Of a stretch of DNA of 64,000 nt, positions 48,464 to 59,015 are shown one piece after another. The position numbers and the translations under genes were made by a program. The notes beneath the pieces were generated by a model. The model was not told the DNA's origin. It made no database searches and saw only the letters and a program-made list of their open reading frames with translations. The DNA comes from Saxidomus purpurata (Eukaryota > Mollusca > Bivalvia > Venerida > Veneridae): assembly GCA_022818135.1 (NCBI GenBank), contig JAFMSR010000007.1, forward strand, positions 6,431,672 to 6,495,671, given 5' to 3'. Positions within the stretch are counted from its first letter, which is position 1. Each line of letters starts with the position of its first letter.

Positions 48464-48613
48464 GCGTTTTTGGTACGTGGCATTCCCTGTTTGATATTAT
48501 TTTTTTATTTTTTTTCAACATAAAAACAAAAATAATATCAAACAGGGAATGCCACGTACCAAAAACGCAGCCTCCCAAAACAAGCCCCACAGCACCCAGA
48601 AGTGCACACCACC

Positions 48614-48650
<37 letters not shown>

Positions 48651-48864
48651 CACACACACACAATCATGTACACACACACACATATACACTACCAACACAC
48701 ACTAGCATACAAAGCAAACACACGAGGACAAAACGAACAATTAAAGGAACACAGTGGGGCACCGCCTTGGAACGGTCAGTGGCAAAAACACCACTGGGGA
48801 GCTTAAACCGGTTTATGGTGCGCACCCAACCTCACTCTTACCCCCACCCAACCCTCACTCTTAT
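48464..48864 (-). mobile_element. Nested PLE-TG copy with an inverted extra 3' end
   Basis: Read on the reverse strand, a 3' UTR copy starts with a partly duplicated 'aagagtgagggttgggtg' stretch and passes 'aaaccggtttaagctcc' and (TG)n to its terminus at about 48525. Beyond a 10-20-bp AT spacer the same 3' end appears again in opposite orientation (48464-48510: 'gcgtttttggtacgtgg', 'ccctgtttgatattatt'). The insertion is therefore capped by two 3' ends facing each other. It interrupts the RT between 'CYERDF' and 'SLSPDT'. Confidence 0.9.
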
Positions 48865-49041
48865 AAAGTCTCTTTCATAACAATATAAAAACAAATCTGC
48901 GACAAGGGGTGCACAATTTGTTCCCATGGGAATACCGATTACTTGTCTGAAAACTGCATTCCCAAACCTTATATAAATGTTGTTCAATAAAAAGGAAAGA
49001 GCTTTACAAACTTCGTCACAGAACACGTAGCAAGAAACGTC
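48865..49041 (-). pseudogene. Reverse transcriptase, palm motif region upstream of YLDD
   Basis: Frame with 'CDEVCKALSFLLNNIYIRFG', 'GIPMGTNCAPLVADLF' and 'CYERDF'. The G-x-P-M-G..P motif matches the conserved RT palm block that precedes the catalytic YxDD strand in Penelope-like and LINE RTs. It stops making sense exactly where the nested element begins ('IRVRVGWG' is element sequence). The 5' end of the coding region is lost. Confidence 0.85.
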
Positions 49042-49050
49042 ACAAGAACA

Positions 49051-49357
49051 CGTAGCGGAAATAACGTGACTTTAACGACGTCATCGTCGCATGGTTTCCA
49101 GCTTTAATTACGCTGGGTATACTTTTTGACGTAAATCCATGTTAATAATTACAACACTGGATTACTACTTTTATTTCACCGAGAAAACTCGATAATTCGG
49201 TATTTACAGGGAAAAAAGACGGTGTGGCACCCATCCCATGCCAGATGACTCTCTTTATTTACTTACAGACATTGTGACGTCACTTTCCCAAAGTGTCAGT
49301 CTGAATATCGTTTGTCTTTAAATGAAAATGCATCATTTAGATAGTTTGAAATCTATT
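49051..49357. other. Sequence with a perfect TGACGTCA palindrome
   Basis: No gene. It contains TGACGTCA at 49275-49282, a full cAMP-response-element palindrome, and a related 'cgacgtcatcg' near 49077. These could be CREB/ATF sites of a promoter, but no coding exon lies nearby, so the relevance is unknown. Confidence 0.35.
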
Positions 49358-49765
49358 TTAAAGCTCCTCGCTCTCAGTTAAAAAAATATTTATTTTATAA
49401 TTGACATACTTGTACAGAAACAAACGAAATTCTAGAATCAAAATATAAGCAAAAATCTAGGTAGGAATTTGCAGAAATCGTTTGAAAATGTCGGTTTAAC
49501 GGCACCACTACACTATGTTTATAGTGGAATTGCAACGCTTTTGAATTTTGGCAGCGTATTATTTGAAATTTAGAGATATACGTGACAGAAATTTATACTG
49601 AAGCCTTTTAATATCGCTATAATATTGTGTTCTAAAATACGTTATTCACATACAGTTTCAAGGAAAAAAAAAAAAAAAAATATCAAACAGGGAATGCCAC
49701 GTACCAAAAACGCATTTTTATAGAACTTTATTTTTTTCCTAGAATCTGAGAGCGAGCAGCTTTAA
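49358..49765 (+). mobile_element. MITE-G, full-length, with a nested PLE-TG scrap
   Basis: Left end 'taaagctcctcgctctcag' and right end 'tctgagagcgagcagctttaa'. Interior landmarks: 'taggaatttgcagaaatcg', 'aacggcaccactacacta' and 'acattattcacatac'-like sequence. At 49664-49713 it is interrupted by a reversed PLE-TG 3' end (poly-A, 'tatcaaacagggaatgcc', 'acgtaccaaaaacgc'). The element sequence resumes at 'tagaactttattttttt'. Confidence 0.85.
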
Positions 49766-49829
49766 AGTGTGTCTGAATATCGTTTGTTTTTCTATGAAAC
49801 TGCATCATTTAGATAAAAAAAACAATTAC

Positions 49830-50562
49830 TTTAAAGGGACATGGTCTTATAACTGATGTCGACTAAATAACCTCCAAACATAAATAATAGAAATTTTGGA
49901 AGTATTATAACGCAACTAAAATGATTCAGCTATGCATTCCCAGTCATAATCGATAAAAACAAAAATAATATCAAACAGGGAAAGCCACGTACCAAAAACG
50001 CAGCCTCCCCAAAACGAGCCCCACAGCACCCAGAAGTGCACACCACCAACACACACACACACATACACACAATCATGTACACACACACACGTACACTACC
50101 AACACACACTAGCATACAAAGCACGGGACAAAACGAACAATTAAAGGAACACAGTGGGGCACCGCCTTGGAACGGTCAGTGGCAAAAACACCACTGGGGA
50201 GCTTAAACCGGTTTATGGTGCGCACCCAACCTCACTCTTACCCCCACCATGTTCCAAAGTCACAGGACAGTGTAAATAAAATCGGCAGTTTAAAATATAC
50301 TGCAGCACCGTAAACCATTCAATAATCTTTGTAGAGTTTTTTTTTTTTTTTTTGCTGTTGTACAATTAATGGGTGGATGCGTTTTATTACATAAAGCCTC
50401 TTAATTGATTAATTGTGGTAAAATGAGGCATTTTTCGCCAAAGGGTCCTCTAAAATTGTAATTATTTAGAACTATCGTTTTTGGTACGGGGCATTCCCTG
50501 TTTGATATTATTTTTGTTTTTACGTTCATCAAACACCTAATCTATGTTTCGAGAATATAATC
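49830..50562 (+). mobile_element. MITE-T containing two PLE-TG insertions
   Basis: Starts 'ctttaaagggacatgg' and follows the family to 'agtcataatcgataaaa' (49958). It is interrupted by a reverse PLE-TG copy (about 49957-50280, from 'caaaaataatatcaaac' to 'ggacagtgtaaataaa') and resumes at 'tcggcagtttaaaatata'. The flanks share 'ataaaa', a probable short target duplication. A second, 42-bp PLE-TG 3' end sits at 50476-50517 ('cgtttttggtacgggg' to 'tatttttgtttt'), after which 'acgttcatcaaacacc' continues the MITE. The right end is eroded near 50562. Confidence 0.88.
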
Positions 50563-50857
50563 TAAAAATATAAAGATATTCACCCGTCGAGTACAATTAT
50601 TTGGATTATCTGAACTACATGAAAAATGAGTGCTATAGCATCATACGAGATCTCGCGAGAGCAGACATTTGGAATGTCCGTTGTAAAAGCATTCCAAAAG
50701 TTCCTTCTAGGGCACATCTTTCTATATATATTATTGAAGTACAAACTACGACAGTTTAAGCAAATTCAGGCATTAGTATCTACAATATTTAATACTCCAC
50801 GCACCTGTTACTACCTCGCGCTAGATCTGCTTTTGGTCACATAGTAAGTTCGGGCGA

Positions 50858-51282
50858 ATACTTCCAGCAACAATATTAGCATATTTCTACGTTATGCAAA
50901 CGATATGTAAATTAACATTCTTTTAGCTATTTGTCAAACTAATAATGCAAAAGCAAACGCATTGTCGGGCGATTTCTGCAAGTCCAACGTGCAATAGCTT
51001 ATTTTGTATATGTGTTCAATAGCTTACCTAACCTAATTTGGCGTTTCAGTGTGACCCCTTTCACAGATACTTCAAGCAACAATATTAGCATATTTCTACG
51101 CTATGCAAACAATATGTAAATTAACATTCTTTCATCTATTTGTCAAACTCATAATGCAAAAGCAAACGCATTGTCGGGCGATTTCTGCCAGTCCAACGTG
51201 CAATAGCTTATTTTGTATCTGTGTGCAATAGCTTACCTAGCCTTATTAATTTGGCGTTTAGGTGTGACCCCTTTCACAGATC
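50858..51282 (+). repeat. Tandem duplication, about 209 and 214 bp
   Basis: Two adjacent copies share 'agcaacaatattagcata', 'tatgtaaattaacattct', 'caaacgcattgtcgggcg', 'caacgtgcaatagctta' and end 'gacccctttcacagat'. Identity is above 90 per cent by eye; the second has a small insertion near its end ('ccttattaatttgg'). No coding signal is seen in it. Confidence 0.92.
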
Positions 51283-51530
51283 TGATATTTTATAACTGTC
51301 ACACCATTTTGTAGAAGGCGGATAGCTATTAAATGTCAACCTGTAAAATCGGTTTGCCTTCGAATTGCAAATAGTGAGACTATAGCTTACCCAGTGAAGT
51401 TACCACATAAAGGGAAATAACCACAGTAACGTAAACATGTAGCGTGTACGGAAAAGAACGGCTATTGGTTGTTAGTTGGTTCCAATTTTCACAACGTTTA
51501 ATTTATAACGGAAACACACCGAAAAACCAA

Positions 51531-51776
51531 TGGTGTTTTTGCCACTGACCGTTCCAAGGCGGTGCCCCACTGTGTTCCTTTAATTGTTCGTTTTGTCCTC
51601 GTGTGTTTGCTTTGTATGCTAGTGTGTGTTGGTAGTGTATATGTGTGTGTGTACATGATTGTGTGTGCGTGTGTGTGTGTGTTGGTGGTGTGCACTTCTG
51701 GGTGCTGTGGGGCTCGTTTTGGGGAGGCTGCGTTTTTGGTACGTGGCATTCCCTGTTTGATATTATTTTTGTTTTT
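51531..51776 (+). mobile_element. PLE-TG 3' UTR copy
   Basis: Begins 'tggtgtttttgccactg', then 'aaggcggtgccccactg', a (TG)n tract (about 51625-51685), 'gtgctgtggggctcg' and the terminus 'tgatattatttttgttttt'. No clear target duplication. Confidence 0.92.
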
Positions 51777-52505
51777 ACGTGCTGCATTGTTCAGTCAAGT
51801 GTGTCTGTACAATTCTAAGTGTCCCGTCCTTGGAAGGAACAACAATGATGTACATGTAGGTTTGAAAAATGTTTTTGTGGTCAACTTTGGTTGTAGAACA
51901 TCGTAGATGGTTTGAAGAGACGATTTGATAAATATTTTACCCAAACATGACCATATTTCCCTACTCAACGTACAGGAGATGACACTTTGCAAGCTCTGTT
52001 ATTCCTGTAAGGATTCTAAGTTGAGGGCTGATCCAAAACTCAAGCCGCACCTGACGAAAAACAAAATACAAAAATAGCGGCATTTAGAGTTTTGGGAGTT
52101 ACTAAGGAAAATTCATTGAAACACACGGATAATCTTTATGTGCCGTAGATATAGGAATTAAATGTATATATTAATAGGATTAATGGATGTCTAGACTTGT
52201 AATTTAAGCGTGAGGGGTATACCTTTTTGTTTTCATTCAGATGTCTGCACAGTGATGATCGTGGCAGCCCAGTGGCTGCTCTCAATCGTCTGAAAATGTT
52301 TTGAAGGTACCATGGTCTCCCACTCAGTCTCTCCTTCTTGAAAAAAAGTCCGTAAATTCTGTACAACAGAGCGGAGGACGTTGGATGTGGCCTTAGTCGT
52401 CGTAAAATTAAATTTACGAAATATGTATAAGCTGCAGTACAGCAGTAGGTACAAGAAGACCGTGTTTGAATTCACCTGCAACAGTTCGTAATGAGTGACG
52501 AACCT
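51777..52505. other. Sequence without a recognised gene
   Basis: Two overlapping reverse-strand open frames of 76 and 82 codons (52136-52366 and 52233-52481) match nothing I know. GC is a little higher than in neighbouring DNA and there is no element boundary, so single-copy sequence is possible. Confidence 0.35.
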
Positions 52506-52509
52506 ATAA

Positions 52510-52873
52510 CTAATGCCAAACTAAATAAACCCCAAAACATAAATAATAGGGTCTTTGGAACGTAAAAGTGTCAGCAATGCTTTCCCAGTCATTATCGATG
52601 AAATCAGCGGTTAAAATTATAATGCAGTACCGTAAAAACAAAAATAATATCAAACAGGGAATGCCACGTACCAAAAACGCAGCCTCCCCAAAACACCTTT
52701 CAATAATCTATGAAGAGTTGTACAATAAATTGGTGTCGGGAAGCCTCTATATTGATTTATTGTGGTAAAATGGGGCATTTTTCGCCATAGGTTCTTCTTT
52801 GAAATTGTATTTATTTGTAATTTTACGTTCATACTGCTCAAATATTGTGATCTGTTTGATGTAGGGAGTGCCT
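52510..52873 (+). mobile_element. MITE-T with nested PLE-TG scrap
   Basis: Starts in the left part ('acctataactaatgcc', 'ataaataatagggtcttt') and follows the family to 'gcagtaccgtaaa', where a 60-bp reversed PLE-TG 3' end is inserted (52634-52695: 'caaaaataatatcaaac' to 'gcagcctccccaaaac'). It then continues 'caataatctatgaag' and ends 'gatgtagggagtgcc'. Part of the middle is deleted. Confidence 0.85.
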
Positions 52874-53160
52874 TGATTGGCAAACAGATGCGCAACAAAA
52901 AGTTCTTTACATTTTCCTTTGACTGACGTTCAACCGGAATCCATTTCCAGTGAGGTCGTCAGCTATGCCTTTCAACAAATTCAGCATGGAGCTTTATCAT
53001 TAACCCAATTCGTTCCCATTTGAGATCCAACGGTGCATGCTTGTACTCGATGGAATTCACACAAGAGACTTTGTGCTTCTGCAATAAAATATAACTTTTT
53101 CGTTTAATTGGTTTCTTAAGCTTTGATGGATAACAGCAATATATTTATTATCCCACACCA
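52874..53160. other. Sequence without a recognised gene
   Basis: About 290 bp with near-average composition and no recognisable features. Confidence 0.35.
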
Positions 53161-53560
53161 CATAGCAAGAGGGGGGATTTGGAATGGCCTCCCTTACATC
53201 CTTCCGTCCGTCCGTAACATTTCCTGTCCGCTCCATATCTCCTGAAACACTGGTCAGATATTCACCTGAACAAGGCGATTTGCAGAACCCATGAACCGGT
53301 CACGCTAGCTCAAGGTAAAGGTAACAACTTAAGGTCAAAGGAATGAGTCTAACATTTCCTGTCCGCTCCTTAACCCCTTGAAGGATTTTCATGAATCTCT
53401 TGTCAGATGATCACCTCATCAAGCATGAGTGCAGAACTCTTGAGCCGGTCACGCTGGCTCAAGTTCAAGGTCCCAACTTAAGGTCAAAGGTTTGAGTCTA
53501 ACATTTCTTTGACTACTTGAACAGAACAATAACTTTATTGGCCTTTTAGAAACCCACAGT
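53161..53560. repeat. Tandem repeats (about 135-150 bp, 2-3 units)
   Basis: Units begin 'taacatttcctgtccgct' at 53215 and 53350 and in shortened form at 53499. Each has 'gaaccggtcacgct'-like or 'gagccggtcacgctgg' sequence and 'aacttaaggtcaaagg'. It is preceded by 'ccttccgtccgtccgtaa', the GTCCG-rich motif that marks one end of the tandem-core elements. Confidence 0.8.
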
Positions 53561-53689
53561 GTGCACCTCTTAGAGAAAACTACACTCAATAACATGAATT
53601 CCTTCTATGCTCTTATTTGCGGCGGGGGATATAGCTGTATTTTAGACTGCCTTTTACATGTACGTACAGTGAGTGAGTGACACCGCTGT

Positions 53690-54300
53690 TTGGTCGGGCC
53701 GTTGCATTTGCCTTGTCCGGAGCATAACTTAAAAACTACTAGTTCGAATTCAATAGACATCCATACAATGGTCAAGCACTTTGAGAAGATGTACAGTGCA
53801 CAAGAACTATAACTACATCTTTAGTATTACAGAGTTATTGCCCTTTGTTGCTTTTTCTTGTCTTGAGCATAACTTGAAAACTACTGGTTGAAATTTAATG
53901 CAACTTCATACAATGGTAAAGTACAATGAGAGGAAGTGCAGTGTACAGGAACAATAACCTTATCTTGAGTAATTACAGAGTTATAGCCTTTTGTTGCTTT
54001 TCTTTTTCTAGAGCTACTTGAAAACTACTGATTTGACTTCAATACAACTTCTAACAATGGTCAAGCACAAAGAGAGAAAGCGCAGTGTACAAGAACCTAA
54101 ACTCTATCTTGACTTATTACAGAGTTATTGCCCTTTGTTACTTATTCTTGTCTGGTGTATAACTTGAAAACTATTTTGTTGGAATTCAATAAAGCTTTAT
54201 ACAATGGTAAAGCACAATAAGAGAAAGTGCAGTGTACAGAAACCATAACTGTATCTTGATAAATAACAGTGTAATTGCCGAAAACCAAATCTCTATTTAG
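53690..54300. repeat. Tandem repeats (about 145 bp, 4 units)
   Basis: Four diverged units carry 'ttattgccctttgtt', 'gcataacttgaaaactac', 'tacaatggt.aa' and 'gtgcagtgtaca'. Their first members start near 53705, 53838, 53982 and 54127. No ORF. Confidence 0.8.
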
Positions 54301-54380
54301 AGTTTCTTTTACTACTTACTTCTTCAGTTAGTAAAGAGGCCTTTCGGGGGTATCAATCACATTTAGTGATATGTCTAGTT

Positions 54381-55527
54381 TAAAGCTGCTCGCTCTCAGA
54401 CTTTGGTAAAAAAATTAAGTTCTTAAAACTGTATGCAAATAACGTATTTTAGAACATATGGTGATATAAAAAGGCTCCGGTATAAATTCATGTCACGTTT
54501 ATCTCTAAAATTCGAAAAATACGCTTCCAAATTCAAAAGCGCTGCATGTCAGTATAAACATATAGTGTAGCGGTGCCGTGTAACCGACCTTTTCAATCGA
54601 TTTCTGCAAATTCCTACCTAGATATTTGCTTATTTTTAACTATGCAGGAATGGCTCTACCAAAATTGTTCAAAGAATTCCATTCCATGCAGAACTCTGGT
54701 TGCTATGGCAACAAATAGGAAAAACTTTAAAAATCTTCTCTGAAACCACAAGGCCTAGAGCTTAGATATTTGGCATGTAGCATTGTCTAGTAGACCTCTA
54801 CCAAGATTGTTCAAATTATGACCCCATGGGGGTGGTCACTTAGTTTTGCATAGGAATATATAGGAAAAACTTTTAAAATCTTTTCTGAAACCACAAGGCC
54901 TAGAGCTTAGATATTTGGCATGTAGCATTGGCTAGTGGACCTCTACCAAGATTGTTCAAATTATGACCCTCGGATTAAAATTGACCCCTCACGGGGGTCA
55001 CTTAGTTTTACATAGGCTTATATAGTAAAAACTTTTAAAAAATCTTCTTTGAAACCACAAGGCCTAGAGCTTAGATATTTGGCATGTAGCATTGGCTAGT
55101 GGACCTCTACCAAGATTGTTCAAATTATGACCCCCGGGTCAAAATTGACCCCGCACGGGGGGGGGTCACTTAGTTTTACATAGGTTTATATAGGAAAAAC
55201 AAATCTTTTTCTCTGAAATCACAAGGCCTAGAGCTTAGATATTTGGCATGTAGCATTGCCTAGTAGACCTCTTCAAAGTTTGTTCAAATTATGCCCCTGG
55301 GGTCAAAATTGACCTTGCCCGGGGGGGGGATCATTTGTTTTACAAAGGCGTGTATAGGAAAACTTATTTGGTATATAACATTATCTAGTGATCTCACACC
55401 AGGCAAGTGGACTTGTATCAAGGTAAGCGATATAGGGCCATTTTGTTTAATTAAGCCTTTAGTTTTATATTTATGAATAAGAATGTCATTTTTTTTTATC
55501 AGCGGTAACTGAGAGCGAGCAGCTTTA
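54381..55527 (-). mobile_element. MITE-G split by a tandem-core element
   Basis: The left inverted end 'taaagctgctcgctctcag' at 54381 is followed by 'aagttcttaaaactgtat' and 'tagtgtagcggtgccgtg' to about 54640. The opposite end appears at 55480-55527 ('gaatgtcattttttttt', 'ctgagagcgagcagcttt'). Removing the intervening 0.8 kb restores a reverse-orientation MITE-G of about 300 bp. Confidence 0.88.
54640..55440 (-). mobile_element. Tandem-core element nested in MITE-G (4 units)
   Basis: Reverse-orientation member of the gagct-hairpin family. Four core units start at 'ctgaaaccacaaggcc' (54741, 54885, about 55050 and 55213 in variant form), each with 'gatatttggcatgtagc', 'gaccccc' and a G-run, and end near 'agcgatatagggccatttt'. 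The hairpin end is missing because it starts at 'actatgcaggaatgg'. Confidence 0.8.
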
Positions 55528-55735
55528 AAATGTTACTATATTCATAGTACACGTACAACTTTTGAAGGTGTTGATATACTACAATTTGTTCATAAAGATA
55601 CAATATCAAAGAAAAAGAGACTTTTTCAAAAGTAAATACATATCCTAGAATATATCATAAAATCATGATCGGTAAGCAATGTTTTCTCAAATTTCTAGCG
55701 ACCATTGTAAGATATTTTACAAAGGTATATAGAAT

Positions 55736-56104
55736 CTAGGTGTGGTGGACTACCAATCCAGAGGTCACCGGTTCGATTCTCAGCCAGGGCACTGGATATT
55801 TCAGGGACGCTTTTCAGTGTTTCCCACCTATCTGAGATAAACTGGTTAGAAACCCAGAGGTAGTCTCGCGTGTGTCGGTGCTATACACTGGGCACGTAGA
55901 AAAGAACCAAGGGGTCTATTCGTAAAAGAGCTAGGGTCTGGTACCCGGATTCCCTTGTATCTGCTTCTGTCTCTAAAATAAAGGACCACAATGGAAATAA
56001 GAGCTTGCTCTTTTTTGTGTTATCCTTGGTACTTTGTACAGAAAAAAATACATACATACATACATACATACATACATACATACATACATACATACATACA
56101 TACA
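55736..56104 (+). mobile_element. 5'-truncated tRNA-derived SINE with (ATAC)n tail
   Basis: The start keeps only the 3' half of a tRNA-like head: 'ggactaccaatccagagg' and box-B-like 'ccggttcgattct'. The body is unrelated to the three SINE copies at 10.4-25.6 kb ('gagataaactggttag', 'gtatctgcttctgtctct'). It ends in a tetranucleotide array of about 14 ATAC units at 56048-56104. Such simple-repeat tails are typical of SINEs. Confidence 0.65.
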
Positions 56105-56149
56105 ATCTTAAAGAGCATTTCATACTCGTATAATTCATACTCATATTAG

Positions 56150-57861
56150 CTAAAATAATATCAAGGAAACAATGTTACCTCCTTTCGTCCAAATCACATA
56201 CTATTCCGGGATCCACTTTATGTTGTGTACTTTAATGAGACAGAATGCCACGTGTATTGCATAAGAATATCCATCATTTGTTATAAAGGCTGATACAACC
56301 TGATTTGTGTCGTTTGTTTTTACTGCCAAGATGGACTTTTTGTATCCCACCTACATTTAGGTAGGGTAGTGCTATTTTTGTATTTCCCTGTAAGAAAAAG
56401 CGGTGTTATACATTTATAATAATTAAATATTTCTGAGACGAAGTTTTATATCATAGTGGCATATTCATAATTTTTATTTAGTTGCAGCAAAACTTTGCAA
56501 ACATCTCAAACAGCCCTCATACACCTGTAACATAAAGTGTTTCATACCCCCAATCAAACAATGTCATAAATCAGATGCATATTGAATGATTTTCAGTGTT
56601 TATGAATAAATTACTATTCTTAGCTCACTCTGGCACTGTAAAATAGCATACTATTTTATCAAGCAGAAGTGTTGGATAGGGTAAGTTGTTAAAGTCAGGT
56701 CTGAGTTTAGACATTCGTCGTAGTAAAACGATAAAACAAAGATATATAACAAATTTAAACTGAACTACCGGTAAAATTGTTAATGAAGTGTTTCAGCTTT
56801 TCTTTTTCTTAAAGAAAATTCAATTATGAATGAAATTGTAATGTGTGCTATAATTTGTAAGTGTGTAACTTTCTTGGTCTGATCTGCTACACCTTTCAAG
56901 CAAAGTACATACGACTTTTTACTGTTTTGGTTGATGGATTAAATCTTCGATTGATGGCACTCGGCACAGAGCTGATAATCTGTGGAACAAAGGCTTTTAT
57001 ATGCCTTTTCATTACCTCAGGGTCATTACTCCCTCAAACATTTCATGTATTTTTTAAAATAATTTCTTTGACCACGGCATTGAAGTTTCTGTCTCCTAAA
57101 ATCAGAATACACATACTGAAATTAGACAACTTCTGTGATCTTACAACCAGGCAGGTAATATATCACTAACCAAATAATACATTATTTCACACCATATCAA
57201 CTTTTAACAATAGCCTAGCATTTGTACCTATATTGGGACTATCTTGATCTTAACTGGGAGCCCAAGTGCGTCCAGTTTGATTTAATGAGGGATAACTCTG
57301 CTGTCTTCTTACAGGTAGTGTTGTCCGGTATTAGTCTTGTAACTGAACATACTTTACTTGAAGATCATAACCTATTTTATCACAGGTGGTGTGAAAGAAA
57401 TTAAATGGTACTTAGACATTGTTGAAAACATTACTGATTCTACTGAACTCGTACATAGCTATATTTGACAAAGCGCTAGCCGGTTCTGGCTTCACAGCTG
57501 TGTTCTCATCCAATACAATAGTATTCAGTATTGTACTAAATGTATGATAACATGAAATTAGTAATTACCCCTTTAAAACATCTTCCATTCCTGTTCATGT
57601 AATTCAGATATGTATTACAAAGGACAACTGCGTATCCAAATATTACAGTGATTTCTTAAATAATTATATAATTATGCAAAGAAGTAGGTCTTCAAAATCT
57701 ACACCTGAAACAGTTCTACAGGATTTACGACGTATTGGGTCTTAGATATACATATTACATTATAGTAATGAAAGACTATAAAAACTGGTCTTTGATGTGT
57801 TGCTACTGCTACAAATAATTACTTAATAAATAATTAATACAATTAATACAATAAAATAATT
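56150..57861. other. Mostly single-copy-looking sequence, possible spliced transcript
   Basis: No known domain. On the plus strand a frame open at 56861-57169 runs into 'accaggcaggtaata' (a donor-like CAG/GTAATA at about 57153), and about 160 bp later 'gctgtcttcttacag' (acceptor-like, ending near 57314) precedes another open stretch to 57404. This could be two exons of an unrecognised gene or chance. No repeat-family members were recognised here. Confidence 0.3.
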
Positions 57862-58845
57862 ACCCTGGCTACGCCATGGTGAGCTTTTCTGATCGATGAT
57901 TGTCCGTCGGCCGTCATCCGTCAACATTTTGATTCAAATGACATCTCCTCTGAAACCTCTAGGCCAATGTTGATAAAACTATGCAGGAATGTTCCTTGCA
58001 TGAAGCTCTACCAAAATTGTTCAAAGAATTCCATTCCATGCAGAACTCTGGTCGCTATGGCAACAAATAGGAAAATCTTTAAAAATCTTCTCCTCTGAAA
58101 CCACAAGGCCTAGAGCTTAGATATTTGGCATGTAGCATTGTCTAGTAGACCTCTACCAAGATTGTTCAAATTATGACCCCCGGGTCAAAATTGACCCCAC
58201 CCGGGGGTGGTCACTTAGTTTTACATAGGCTTATATAGGAAAAACTTTAAAAATCTTCTTCTCTGAAACCACAAGGCCTGGAGCTTAGATATTTAGCATG
58301 TAGCATTGGCTAGTAGACCTCTACCAAGATTGTTCAAATTATGACCCCCGGATCAAAATTGACCCTGCACGGGGGGTCACTTAGTTTTGCATAGGCATAT
58401 TTAGGAAAAACTTTAAAAATCTTCTTCTCTGAAACCACAAGGCCTAGAGCTTAGATATTTGGCATGTAGCATTGGCTAGTGGACCTCTACCAAGATTGTT
58501 CAAATTATTACCCCCGGGTCAAAATTGACCCCGCACGGGGGTCACTTAGTTTAACATAGGCTTATATAGGAAAAAGTTTAAAAATCGTTTTCTCTGAAAC
58601 CACAAGGCCTAGAGCTTAGATATTTGGCATGAAGCATTGCCTAGTAGACCTCTTCAAAGTTTGTTCAAATTATGCCCCTGGGGTCAAAATTGACCTTGCC
58701 CGTGGGGGGGGTCACTTGTTTTACAAAGGCGTATATAGGAAAACCTATTTGGTATATAACATTATCTAGTGATCTTCCACTAGGCAAGTGGACTTGTACC
58801 AAGGTGAGCGATATAGGGCCATCTTGGCCCTCTTGTTATATATAT
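57862..58845 (-). mobile_element. Tandem-core element (gagct-hairpin type), complete, reverse
   Basis: Begins with the reversed hairpin 'ccctggctacgccatgg' plus 'tgagcttttctga'; a GTCCGTC stretch follows (57900-57920), then 'gaatgttccttgcatga' and four core units (starts 58095, 58263, 58429 and 58593; 164-168 bp). It ends with 'gtgagcgatatagggcc' and 'atcttggccctcttgtta'. The last is the palindromic 5' end seen in forward orientation at 43111. No ORF. Confidence 0.88.
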
Positions 58846-59015
58846 AGTATCAAATTTGCCTTGATTTTCGCTGAAATGGGCCGATAAAACGATCAAGTGA
58901 CGTAGTGTGCCGATAAATGATACAGAAAATCAGTATCAAAGCTATTTCCGGTCAATTCGCAACGGCAGACGGTCAGCACGTGAACACGTTGACGTAATTG
59001 ACAACGTAAACGTAA

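Larger units (their letters stand above)
47158..49050 (-). mobile_element. PLE-TG retroelement, longest copy in the window
   Basis: Read on the reverse strand: partial RT (49026 to 48865), a nested PLE-TG (48864-48464), RT continued with the catalytic YLDD (48463-47747), then the 3' UTR with 'cttaagggtgtttctct', 'gagtacatacgttttttgg', 'ggaacatggtgggggtaag', 'aaaccggtttaagctcc', a (TG)n tract and the terminus ending at 47158. The 5' half of the element (any N-terminal domain and the first RT motifs) is missing. The family belongs to the RT group with IPMG..APL.A and R-Y-L-D-D motifs, which I think is Penelope-like. No GIY-YIG endonuclease is found between the RT stop and the 3' end. Confidence 0.9.

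Noticed and set aside
47158..50280. Hammerhead ribozyme in PLE-TG (known from some Penelope-like elements)
   Set aside because: I looked for a CTGANGA..GAAA core near the ends of the copies and did not see one in a plausible fold; a covariance search would be needed to be sure.
52136..52481. Two overlapping reverse open frames of 76 and 82 codons
   Set aside because: No recognisable motif and mutually overlapping in different frames; not distinguishable from chance.
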